A stretch of DNA of 64,000 nucleotides from an uncultured Treponema sp. GTDB lineage: Bacteria > Spirochaetota > Spirochaetia > Treponematales > Treponemataceae. Location: NCBI GenBank assembly GCA_947166355.1, contig CAMVDX010000014.1, forward strand, positions 1-64,000. The letters are read 5' to 3'. Positions 1 to 8,581 of the stretch are shown piece after piece; the first letter of the stretch is position 1, and each line of letters starts with the position of its first letter. Both the position numbers and the translations under genes were made by a program. The notes beneath the pieces are model-generated. The model was not told the DNA's origin. It was given only the letters and a program-made list of their open reading frames with translations, and made no database searches.

Positions 1-63
1 ACACTCAACACTCAACACTCAACACTCAACACTCAACACTCAACACTCAACACTCAACACTCT
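1..63. repeat. Heptanucleotide tandem repeat (unit aacactc, about 9 copies; may extend beyond the window start)
   Basis: Direct reading: acactcaacactcaacactc... continuous to about 63. Confidence 0.95.
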
Positions 64-121
64 AACTGTCTGCAAAAGGCTTAAGACAGTAATAATTCTG
101 ATAGCAGTAATAATCCTCAGC

Positions 122-2086
122 ATGATGTCCGTGGCGGCGGCTCCCGATACGTTTGAGTTCGTCGATCAGGAAATCCGTGATATAGTATATATCCTTTCAG
201 TGAGGAGCGGACAGCCTTTAATCTGTGATGACACGGTAAGCGGCAGGGGAAGTTTTTTGTATGTGGCGGCAGATAGTGCAGATGCATTCAGTGATGCATT
301 TGACGCCTTCCTCCAGACGAATAAGCTCCTCGTAATAAAAGAAGAAGGGCTTTGGACGGTAACCAGAATACGGGTAGATGAAGAATCAGACGGAAAAATC
401 AGCGTTCAGAGCTATGACAGTACTCCGGCAGCAGTCTTTGAAAAAATATCTGGAAAAACAGGGCAGGCTGTAATCTACGAGACACTACCCGTACAAAGGG
501 CCTCATTCAGCATAAGGCATCAGAGTGTATACGACACGGTAAGGCTTATGCTACAGCCTTATTCAGAATATACGGTAAACGAGACTGCCGCAGGCGTAGA
601 GGTTGCAAGGAAAAAGGGTCTATCCGATTCTTCAGAGCTTGCCGCAGGCGTGAATGTGCTGTGTGACATAAGGTATTCAAACGGAAGGTACGATGCGGCA
701 GTCAGTAACACGAGGATATCGGAAGTATTGCAGAAGGTTTTCGTTCATACGGACGAGTCATATTCACTGTTCATGCAGAACGATGACAGGATAAAATCAG
801 TTTCATTTACAGAAAAAACGCTTAATGAGACCCTCATACTGCTTCTGGAGCAGGTGAATGCAGAACCGGTACAGAACGACGGGATATGGTACATATTTCC
901 TAGGGCAGAAAGAACAGGGCGGAATACGGTAGCGCAGAGGAGCCGAAGCTGGCACACTGTAAGACTGAGCAACATGGTGGCATCAAAGGCTGTACCGCTT
1001 ATAACAGCAAGGCATCCGGGAATGACGGTCATGGAACTTTCGCCCTCGCTTCTGGGTATATATGCCACCGGCGTGGAACATGAAGACATAAGTAAATATA
1101 TAGAAGAAATAGACCTAGGCCTTGAAAGCAAGGCAATCAGACTGAAGTACATAAAGACATCAGAGCTTGTTGCTTCGCTTCCTCCTGGCATAACGCGGGA
1201 AGAGATAACGGATACAGGAACTGGAAATTCATTTTTCTACAGCGGAAACGAAGAAAAAAGAAACCGGCTGATGGAACAGCTGGCAGAAATCGATGTTCCG
1301 AGAACGCTCGTCAGATATGATCTTCTTATCCTCCAGTATGAAAAAAGTTCAAACCTTTCATGGGGCGTATCAACATCGGTAAGACCGTCGGAGCCCGGGG
1401 ACAGGCTTCTTATAACGGGAGAAGTCGGAAACCTTCTGAACATTAACTTTGATGCTGTAACGGCATTCGGACTTACCTTTTCAGAAAAAATAAATACGGC
1501 AATAGCAAACAACGAGGCAACAGTTTTTGCAGATACGACGCTTTACGGACTTTCCGGCGAAAAGCTTACGTTCAGAAATACCAATACATACAGATACAAG
1601 GATGCGGCAATAGACAGCCAGAGCGGAAAAGAATCGTTTTCAACGATAACGCGGGAAATAACGTCGGGGCTGGTGCTTGAGATAGACGGCTGGGTGTCGG
1701 GAGACGGCATGATAACGATGCAGATAAATACTTCAGTGTCAAAGCAGGGCGTGGACATGTCGAAAAAAAACGGAAATCCGCCGCCGACTTCGGAAAAGAA
1801 CATAACCACAAAGATAAGGGCAAAAAACGGAGAGCCGGTGGTATTGAGTGGACTTAGCCAGTCGGACTATTCACAAAATGACCAGGGAGTACCTGTACTG
1901 TCAAAAATCCCGCTTCTGGGAAACCTTTTCAAGTCGAAGGATAAATCACAGACAAAAACAGAAATGACAATCTATCTGCTTCCTCATATAGAAGAGCTGA
2001 TTCCAGAAAGAGGAAAAAGCAGCTGGAAGGAAATACTGGAGCAGTATGTCAGGGAAACGGAGGAAGCTGATTTTGAAGCATCATGA
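122..2086 (+). CDS. gspD: Secretin-like outer-membrane protein (T2SS GspD-like)
   Basis: ORF; repeated N-domain-like regions and C-terminal secretin signature VPVLSKIPLLGNLFKSK...EMTIYLLPHI. Confidence 0.88.
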   Translation: MMSVAAAPDTFEFVDQEIRDIVYILSVRSGQPLICDDTVSGRGSFLYVAADSADAFSDAFDAFLQTNKLLVIKEEGLWTVTRIRVDEESDGKISVQSYDSTPAAVFEKISGKTGQAVIYETLPVQRASFSIRHQSVYDTVRLMLQPYSEYTVNETAAGVEVARKKGLSDSSELAAGVNVLCDIRYSNGRYDAAVSNTRISEVLQKVFVHTDESYSLFMQNDDRIKSVSFTEKTLNETLILLLEQVNAEPVQNDGIWYIFPRAERTGRNTVAQRSRSWHTVRLSNMVASKAVPLITARHPGMTVMELSPSLLGIYATGVEHEDISKYIEEIDLGLESKAIRLKYIKTSELVASLPPGITREEITDTGTGNSFFYSGNEEKRNRLMEQLAEIDVPRTLVRYDLLILQYEKSSNLSWGVSTSVRPSEPGDRLLITGEVGNLLNINFDAVTAFGLTFSEKINTAIANNEATVFADTTLYGLSGEKLTFRNTNTYRYKDAAIDSQSGKESFSTITREITSGLVLEIDGWVSGDGMITMQINTSVSKQGVDMSKKNGNPPPTSEKNITTKIRAKNGEPVVLSGLSQSDYSQNDQGVPVLSKIPLLGNLFKSKDKSQTKTEMTIYLLPHIEELIPERGKSSWKEILEQYVRETEEADFEAS

Positions 2087-3275
2087 AAAGATTCTTTCGG
2101 CACCATTCTGTGAGAAAAACGGAATGGCGGTCATTTCAGAAAATGAAAGCAGTATTACAGTAGGTTATACGACTGAACCTGAAACTGAAATCCGGGAGAG
2201 GATACAGAGGTATTTTCTTCCGGAAAAGAAAGTTGAATACAGGAAGATAGGAAAGGAAGAATTTGACGTAATTCTTGCAAGGCTATATTCAGGAAGCGGA
2301 ACAAAGGCTTTGATTCGGAAGGACGGAGTAAAGACAGACGAGACGAGTGCTGCAAAAGCTGCTCCGGCAGTAAATCTTTTGAACAGCATAATAAGTGAGG
2401 GAATCCTAAAGGGAGCATCAGACATACATATAGACATAAATACACAGACTGTAAAAGTAAGGTACAGGAAAGACGGTAAGCTTTTTGTGATGCTCGAGGA
2501 TGAAGCAGGGCGTGGAGACAGCGTAGTAGCAAGAATTAAACTTTTATCAGACCTGAACATACTGGAACATAGAAGGTGTCAGGATGGAAGCTTTGAATAT
2601 AGTTATGGCGGCAAAGAGTATGACATAAGAGTGTCGGTAATTCCGGGAACAGAAGGAGAGTCTGCTGTACTCAGGATATTAGGCGGAGATATAAAGGCAC
2701 CTGGACTTGAAGAACTCGGCTTTACAAAAGCACAGCTTATACAGATAAGGACTCTGATGAATGCAGAAAGCGGACTCATAGTGGCAGCAGGTCCAACAGG
2801 GTCTGGAAAAACGACTACGCTTGCAAGCATTATAACGGAAATAAACCGTAGGGACATAAACATAATAACTGTAGAAGATCCTGTGGAATACAGGATAGAA
2901 GGTGTGCTTCAGGTGAACGTGGATGAGGGAATCGGGCGTACATTTGCTGAAGTGCTGAGGAGGATTCTCCGGCATGACCCGGATATACTTATGGTAGGCG
3001 AAATAAGGGATGAACAGACGGCGGCGATGGCATGCAGAACTGCATTAACAGGACACCTCGTATTTGCAAGCATACATACCTCAAGCTGTGAGGAGACACC
3101 GCTCAGGCTTACGGATATGGGAGTACCCCCGTATGTAGTGGGGGCAGTGCTCAGGGGTGTAATTTCACAGAGACTTGTAGAAAAGGTCGGAGGTGGAAGA
3201 ACAGTAAGGGCAGAAATAAGGATATTTGCTAGTCAGGAGGAGGTCAGGTCATTATGCGTACAAAAGGCTGTATAA
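2046..3275 (+). CDS. gspE: T2SS/T4P ATPase (GspE-like), short, without a C-terminal tetracysteine module
   Basis: Walker A AAGPTGSGKTTTL, VEDPVEYR, MVGEIRDEQTA, ASIHTSS, ISQRLV; start may be the internal ATG at 2124. Confidence 0.9.
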   Translation: MSGKRRKLILKHHEKILSAPFCEKNGMAVISENESSITVGYTTEPETEIRERIQRYFLPEKKVEYRKIGKEEFDVILARLYSGSGTKALIRKDGVKTDETSAAKAAPAVNLLNSIISEGILKGASDIHIDINTQTVKVRYRKDGKLFVMLEDEAGRGDSVVARIKLLSDLNILEHRRCQDGSFEYSYGGKEYDIRVSVIPGTEGESAVLRILGGDIKAPGLEELGFTKAQLIQIRTLMNAESGLIVAAGPTGSGKTTTLASIITEINRRDINIITVEDPVEYRIEGVLQVNVDEGIGRTFAEVLRRILRHDPDILMVGEIRDEQTAAMACRTALTGHLVFASIHTSSCEETPLRLTDMGVPPYVVGAVLRGVISQRLVEKVGGGRTVRAEIRIFASQEEVRSLCVQKAV

Positions 3276-4201
3276 GAAGGCTTGGAACAGCACAGTTTCT
3301 GGAGCTGCTTCTGTCACTGGCAGAAAGCGGCGTTCCGGTTCCTGTAGCAGTGAGACTGCTTGAAAAAAGACCTGAGACGGAACGGCTGGCTGAAAAAATC
3401 AGGAAGGAGATGGAAGATGGCGGAACGTTATGCGAGGCACTTTGCGGACTTTCAGGAAAACTTTCAGAGTTTGAGACTATGCTTAGTGCTGCGGAGGAAA
3501 CCGGTGACATAGTTCCGGCTCTGTCAGGCATAGCGGAGGAGCTGAGGGAGATGGATGACGACAGGAAGAATCTTGCGGCAATAATTATATATCCGCTTGC
3601 AGTTTGCGTTCTGAGTCTTACTGGCGGAATATTTCTTGCAGTCAGGGGAATACAGTACATCAAGGTTATTGCAGACCTGGACGGTCAGGAAATCATAAAA
3701 AATCTTTCGGCAGCGACAGTTTGGCCTGTGGCAGTATATCCACTTCTTCTGGTGGCAGCATTACACGAATATAAAAAATATGATTTTCAGTATGTGTTTT
3801 TCAGAAACCTGTATTACATGTCGGTAAGCCATGTAGGAATGGAAGATGCGTTCAGGGTGCTTCTTGGAGAAAAACCGTTTACAAAAAAAGATATAGCCTG
3901 TGTGGCCGGAATGCTGAGGGGAATTCGTGATGGAAGGAAGCTTTCAGATGTTTTTGCACAAAGCGGAAGATTCGATATGTTTACTACGGCCTGGCTGTCT
4001 GTTACAGACGGAAATGGAGAACTTGTCCGTGGATTTGAGAAGATATATGAAAATTACAGGAAGAAGAGGAGGGAGACAAGGGAGCTTTTAAGACGTTTTC
4101 TTGAGCCGGCACTTACCGCCGTATGCGGAATATACGTACTGCTGCTTGCTGCTGGATGCATCATACCCGTATTTGGCAGTCTCGGAAAGCTTGTAATGTA
4201 A
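3254..4201 (+). CDS. gspF: T2SS inner-membrane platform protein (GspF-like)
   Basis: Follows GspE; hydrophobic segments and T2SSF-type pattern (LAESGVPVPVAVRLL, LSEFETMLSAAEETGDIVPAL). Confidence 0.82.
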   Translation: MRTKGCIRRLGTAQFLELLLSLAESGVPVPVAVRLLEKRPETERLAEKIRKEMEDGGTLCEALCGLSGKLSEFETMLSAAEETGDIVPALSGIAEELREMDDDRKNLAAIIIYPLAVCVLSLTGGIFLAVRGIQYIKVIADLDGQEIIKNLSAATVWPVAVYPLLLVAALHEYKKYDFQYVFFRNLYYMSVSHVGMEDAFRVLLGEKPFTKKDIACVAGMLRGIRDGRKLSDVFAQSGRFDMFTTAWLSVTDGNGELVRGFEKIYENYRKKRRETRELLRRFLEPALTAVCGIYVLLLAAGCIIPVFGSLGKLVM

Positions 4202-4215
4202 GGAGAATGATAAAT

Positions 4216-4707
4216 ATGAACTTGAAAAAAATGAAGGTCAGAATCAGGAAAATGGCTGGAAAGGCTGGAAAATGGCTCATGTCAGATTCTGAAGGTTATA
4301 CCTATACGGAGACGGTAATCTGCATAGCAATAATGCTTATTCTTACTGTTGCAGTGGGAGCGGCATCGCTGAAGCTGATAGACAATGCAAAGGAAGCGAA
4401 ATGCCAGCGGGAAATTGAGGCGTTCAGGACTGCGCTTGAAGAGTATTACAGTGAATGCGGAATGCTTCCTACAACGGAACAGGGGCTTTCTGCATTATGG
4501 ACAAAGCCTGTGTTATATCCAGTTCCTTCAAAGTGGAACGGGCCTTATCTTAATACCGAAGTTCCGCCTGATCCGTGGGGAAGAGAATATTATTACAGAG
4601 TACCGGGGACTAACGGACTGAGGTACGAGATTTTTTCTTACGGCAGTGATGGTGAGAAGGGCGGAAGCGGAACGGCAGAAGACATTTATTCATGGAAACG
4701 GAGATAA
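4216..4707 (+). CDS. gspG: Major pseudopilin (GspG-like)
   Basis: Type III signal EG|YTYTETVICIAIMLILTVAVGA with Glu at +5; GspG-like C-terminus LPTTEQGLSALWTKP...PPDPWGREYYYRVPG...SYGSDGEKGG. ORF track start 4123; ATG at 4216 or 4207 more likely. Confidence 0.9.
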   Translation: MNLKKMKVRIRKMAGKAGKWLMSDSEGYTYTETVICIAIMLILTVAVGAASLKLIDNAKEAKCQREIEAFRTALEEYYSECGMLPTTEQGLSALWTKPVLYPVPSKWNGPYLNTEVPPDPWGREYYYRVPGTNGLRYEIFSYGSDGEKGGSGTAEDIYSWKRR

Positions 4708-4710
4708 GAC

Positions 4711-5949
4711 TTGGAGATTGAGCTGAGGGTTCCGTATGCGGAAATCTACAAAATGGGCATGGAAGAAAAGACGTTGTCAGGAAGGAAACTTTATGAATAT
4801 GTCAGGAGTTTGCTTGAAGGACTTCATCCGGGTTTCTGTTCTGAGAGTCTTTGGGATTATAAGGTCATAAAGAGCAGAGAAAAAAAATATATAATTTCAG
4901 CCGTTCTAGACCGTGATTTTTACATTGAAAAAAAACTTACAGAGAAAGGTGCTGTCTTTGTTGCTGAATATGAAAAAGGAAGAAAGACAAGACTTTTTCA
5001 GGGATTCAAATTTGATGAAAAAGGAAAGCGACGGAAGATAAGATATGTGTATATTTCGATAGCATTACTTATGACAGCAGTTTTGTTTCTGATACTTTTA
5101 GGATTCTGCAAGATGAAGCTGGAGAAGCGGCCCGTCATGCAGGACGCAGTTAAAGATGTAGAGGAGATATGGTTGCCGGATGTATTCGGAATTATGAACC
5201 GGAGTGCAGGGATTATAGGAAGGAACGGCGGAAAGATAACTCACGTAAGCTACACTGCTGCACAGACGGGTATAGTAATTTTTTCAGTTACAGGCTGTGA
5301 ACCGTATGCGCTGGTAAGTGACATTACGAAAGAATGCAGAGACTTATCATGCAGCTGCAAAAGCATAGTTTATGGCAGTTCGGGTGCAGCTTTTGAGCTT
5401 AAAGTTGAGACAGAGTTTCCATCCGTAATTCCGGGAAGTAAGACAGAGACAGAGCTGCTCGAGCTTCAGAGCTTCATGTCAGAAAGTCTTTGTGAGGCTG
5501 ACGGGAGACTCCTAACGTCAGTGATGGAAGAAGAGTCGCTAAGGGTGACATTTCTTCTTGAATGTAAAAAGGAAGGTCTGCGGACCATCAACGGTTGTAT
5601 AAACAGAATGTGCATTGAAAGGAAACTGTTTCTTACTGATTTTTCCGAGGAAGGCCCCGGAGAAAAAGACAGGTTTGCTGTGAGTTTCGGGGTAATTCCT
5701 CTTGATGAGAAACAAAATATAGAAGCAGAAGATACAAAGGAGAGCCTTTCGGAACTTTTTGAAGTGGGAAAGGAAAAGAGTGTTTATAAAGCTTCTGTAA
5801 AGGCAATAGATGGACAAGATGTTTTAAGAAAAGAAGAACATCCTTTAGGGTATACGAAAATTGGCTCTGTAAAGAAGGAAGGTAAGAGTTTGTATTACTA
5901 CAGAACAGAAGAAGGAAAGATAGTTGTAACAGAGGCAGAATATGAATAG
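4711..5949 (+). CDS. Single-TM protein in the T2SS operon, possible GspL/M-like assembly factor
   Basis: TTG start, one central TM (YVYISIALLMTAVLFLILLGF), position in operon. Confidence 0.55.
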   Translation: MEIELRVPYAEIYKMGMEEKTLSGRKLYEYVRSLLEGLHPGFCSESLWDYKVIKSREKKYIISAVLDRDFYIEKKLTEKGAVFVAEYEKGRKTRLFQGFKFDEKGKRRKIRYVYISIALLMTAVLFLILLGFCKMKLEKRPVMQDAVKDVEEIWLPDVFGIMNRSAGIIGRNGGKITHVSYTAAQTGIVIFSVTGCEPYALVSDITKECRDLSCSCKSIVYGSSGAAFELKVETEFPSVIPGSKTETELLELQSFMSESLCEADGRLLTSVMEEESLRVTFLLECKKEGLRTINGCINRMCIERKLFLTDFSEEGPGEKDRFAVSFGVIPLDEKQNIEAEDTKESLSELFEVGKEKSVYKASVKAIDGQDVLRKEEHPLGYTKIGSVKKEGKSLYYYRTEEGKIVVTEAEYE

Positions 5950-6421
5950 GAAGGCAGTTTCTGTACTTACAGGAATCATTGTGCTTTTTGCCGGATGCAG
6001 GAGCGTACCTGGGAGCAGGGAAAAGATAACGTTGAACGGAATGATATATGACACTGACAACAGACCTGTCGTGAACTATAGGATACGGATAGACGGAAGG
6101 GGAGTGTGCACGAGTGACATAGGAGGCAGATTCCTAATAAAAAAGATACGGAAGGGAGAGCATGTTTTTTCGGGATATGGAGAAGGATATCTGAAAATTG
6201 AAGAAAAGATAGTCGTATATGACAAAGCTCAGATTCTATACATAAGGGTACCAGCCGTGGATGCAAAATTCAGGGAAGCATTTGCCAGTATAAAAAAGAG
6301 GGAATATGAGGCTGCACAAAAAACAATAAATGAAATACTCGAAAGTGATAAAGACAATGAGGATGCCCTTTATTTTATTGAAGTGATAGAAAAACTCAGG
6401 AGGAAGCATGAGGAAAAATAA
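5942..6421 (+). CDS. Lipoprotein with carboxypeptidase-regulatory-like domain
   Basis: Lipobox LFAGC; GMIYDTDNRPVVNYRIRIDGRGVCTSDIGGRFLI pattern. Confidence 0.65.
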   Translation: MNRKAVSVLTGIIVLFAGCRSVPGSREKITLNGMIYDTDNRPVVNYRIRIDGRGVCTSDIGGRFLIKKIRKGEHVFSGYGEGYLKIEEKIVVYDKAQILYIRVPAVDAKFREAFASIKKREYEAAQKTINEILESDKDNEDALYFIEVIEKLRRKHEEK

Positions 6422-6878
6422 GAGTAAAGCCCGGCTGATTTTTACGGTTTTTCTGACAGCATTATTATATGGCTGTAGAGGCAGCATGATGGACATAAGG
6501 ACACCTCCGTTTGTAATCAGTGAGCCCGAATATCGGGACGGTACGGAGGACGAAAGCTGTATTTTCGGCGGCGTGTATTTTGATTTTTATAACTGGGCGG
6601 AAAGCCGTGTAGTTTATTTGGAAATAAGGATGAATATATATGACAGGAAGACGAGGAAGAGTGCTTTTCCCGGATGTGGAACAATCAAGTCGGGGAACAG
6701 TGTGCTGATAGAAAGCGGAGAGAAAAGGCAGATGTGCATACCGCTTGATGAATATATAAATCAGATGAGTGAAGGCGGCTATCTGATAGACCAGTTTTAT
6801 GTAAGCCGCATTGATTATGAAGATGGAAGGGTGTGGATTGATGAGCTTGGTATGTATGCCTTAAGCGGCAGGGAGTAA
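6408..6878 (+). CDS. Hypothetical lipoprotein
   Basis: Hydrophobic N-terminus with LLYGC; overlaps preceding gene. Confidence 0.55.
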   Translation: MRKNKSKARLIFTVFLTALLYGCRGSMMDIRTPPFVISEPEYRDGTEDESCIFGGVYFDFYNWAESRVVYLEIRMNIYDRKTRKSAFPGCGTIKSGNSVLIESGEKRQMCIPLDEYINQMSEGGYLIDQFYVSRIDYEDGRVWIDELGMYALSGRE

Positions 6879-6881
6879 ACA

Positions 6882-8564
6882 ATGAAAAAAAGAATGGTTT
6901 TAAGGGCAATACTGATAACAGTCATTATTTATGCAGGCTGCTCTAACCCGACAGATAACGGAAGATTGAAAGACGTTACTCCTCAGCCTGTACAGGAGCC
7001 TGCTCCTGAACCTGAAAGTGAACCGGAGCCAGAGTCGCAGCATGAGCCTGAAACACAAAGCGAACCGGAACCTGAATCCGAGCAAGATCCGGAGCCTGAA
7101 CCTGAACCGGAGCTGGAACCAGAGACTGAACCAGCACCAGAGCCGGAGCCTGAACCTGAGCCGGAACCGGAACCCGAGCCTGACCCCGAACCTGAGCCCG
7201 AGCCGGAGCCGGAACCTACCCCCGAACCAGAACCAGAACCGGAACCTGAGTCTGAAGAAGAGGCAGAGCCTCCTGAACTGGAACTTCCCGAAGAAGAGGA
7301 GCCTGCAGAGCTTACGCTAATGGTTTACATGGCGGCTGACAATGACCTTGAAAGCTATGCGCTTCAGAATCTCAAGGCAATGGAACATGCAGAATATGAA
7401 AAGATAAATGTAATCGCTCTTATTGACCGTGCAGAAGGCTACGACCAGACAAACGATGACTGGACTGATACGAGACTATTAGAAATCATGCATGACAGTA
7501 CGGACGGAAGCTGGCTTGTTTCGAGGCGGCTAAAATGTCCTGCCCTCGGAATTTCTGAACGCAGGGTAACAGAACTAGATATGGCAAATCCTGCCGTGCT
7601 CAAAGGCTTTATAGAATTCTGCAAGAGCGAATATGAAGCCAAGCAGTATGCCCTGATTATCTGGGGGCACGGAACCGGCTGGCGTTATGCGGCGGAAGGT
7701 TACAGCGTATGGGGTAGTCGTGCCGTTGCAATCGACGACAAGAGCGGCTCTTATATGAGCGTGCATGACCTCGGGCGTGCCGTGCGCGGACAGGGACTTT
7801 GTGTAATCGGTTTTGACACCTGCTTTGGCGGCGTTATGGAAAACGTATATGAACTGAAAAACTGTGCGACGTATACGGTCGGATGTCCCGGAGTAACTCC
7901 CGGAAGCGGCTGGGATTATGGAAGGCTTCTTGAAGAAATATCAGGTGGAGGCTTTGGTGCAAGAAGTATTGCAACTGCTATGGCGGGCAGCGCTTCGGTT
8001 CAGACTACAGTATTTGTGAATAAGGAAATAGCAAGGCTTATGACAGCTTTTGAAGGCTTTGCAGGAGAACTTGCGGGTTCGATTACTACGGCGGCACAGA
8101 GAAATACTGTGTTCAACACGCTCTTTTGTTTGAGGTCTTACAGCTATACGCAGTATCCGTGTGACATGTACTTAGATATTGGTGCAATGGCCGAATGGTA
8201 TTCGCAGAATGCATCGGGTAACGGTCTGAGGTCTGCGGCTCAGGGGCTGAAGCAGGCAGTGGAGAGGGCTGTGCTTGCGGCGGGTGGAACGGGAAGTTCA
8301 TCGGGAAATGGCGGTGCATCTGGAGGTAGCGGAACCTCTGGGGGCGGAGGTTCGAACGGGGCTTCTGGTGCCGTGGGATTTGGAGTTCATTTTATTCCGC
8401 TCAGCGGAGCGCGTACGGCTGCGGCTGCCCATTCAGAAGATTACATAAAGGACAGTGCAAGAAACGATCAGTGCGCGTTCATAAAAGAAAGCCAGTGGTG
8501 GGTGCCGACTGTGGATGGGAACTCGGGCAGCCTGCTGGATAAGATTTTTTACACGGTTTATTAA
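6882..8564 (+). CDS. Clostripain-like (C11) cysteine peptidase lipoprotein with long PE-repeat linker
   Basis: Lipobox YAGCS; (PEPEPEPE)n; [25 protein letters not shown]; catalytic-type IIWGHGTGW and IGFDTCFGG motifs. Confidence 0.87.
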   Translation: MKKRMVLRAILITVIIYAGCSNPTDNGRLKDVTPQPVQEPAPEPESEPEPESQHEPETQSEPEPESEQDPEPEPEPELEPETEPAPEPEPEPEPEPEPEPDPEPEPEPEPEPTPEPEPEPEPESEEEAEPPELELPEEEEPAELTLMVYMAADNDLESYALQNLKAMEHAEYEKINVIALIDRAEGYDQTNDDWTDTRLLEIMHDSTDGSWLVSRRLKCPALGISERRVTELDMANPAVLKGFIEFCKSEYEAKQYALIIWGHGTGWRYAAEGYSVWGSRAVAIDDKSGSYMSVHDLGRAVRGQGLCVIGFDTCFGGVMENVYELKNCATYTVGCPGVTPGSGWDYGRLLEEISGGGFGARSIATAMAGSASVQTTVFVNKEIARLMTAFEGFAGELAGSITTAAQRNTVFNTLFCLRSYSYTQYPCDMYLDIGAMAEWYSQNASGNGLRSAAQGLKQAVERAVLAAGGTGSSSGNGGASGGSGTSGGGGSNGASGAVGFGVHFIPLSGARTAAAAHSEDYIKDSARNDQCAFIKESQWWVPTVDGNSGSLLDKIFYTVY

Positions 8565-8581
8565 AACGTGAGGAGGTAGTT

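Noticed and set aside
6900-7320. Overlapping ORFs 6900..7085 (-) and 7018..7320 (+) in the PE-repeat region
   Set aside because: Low-complexity shadow translations of the repeat.
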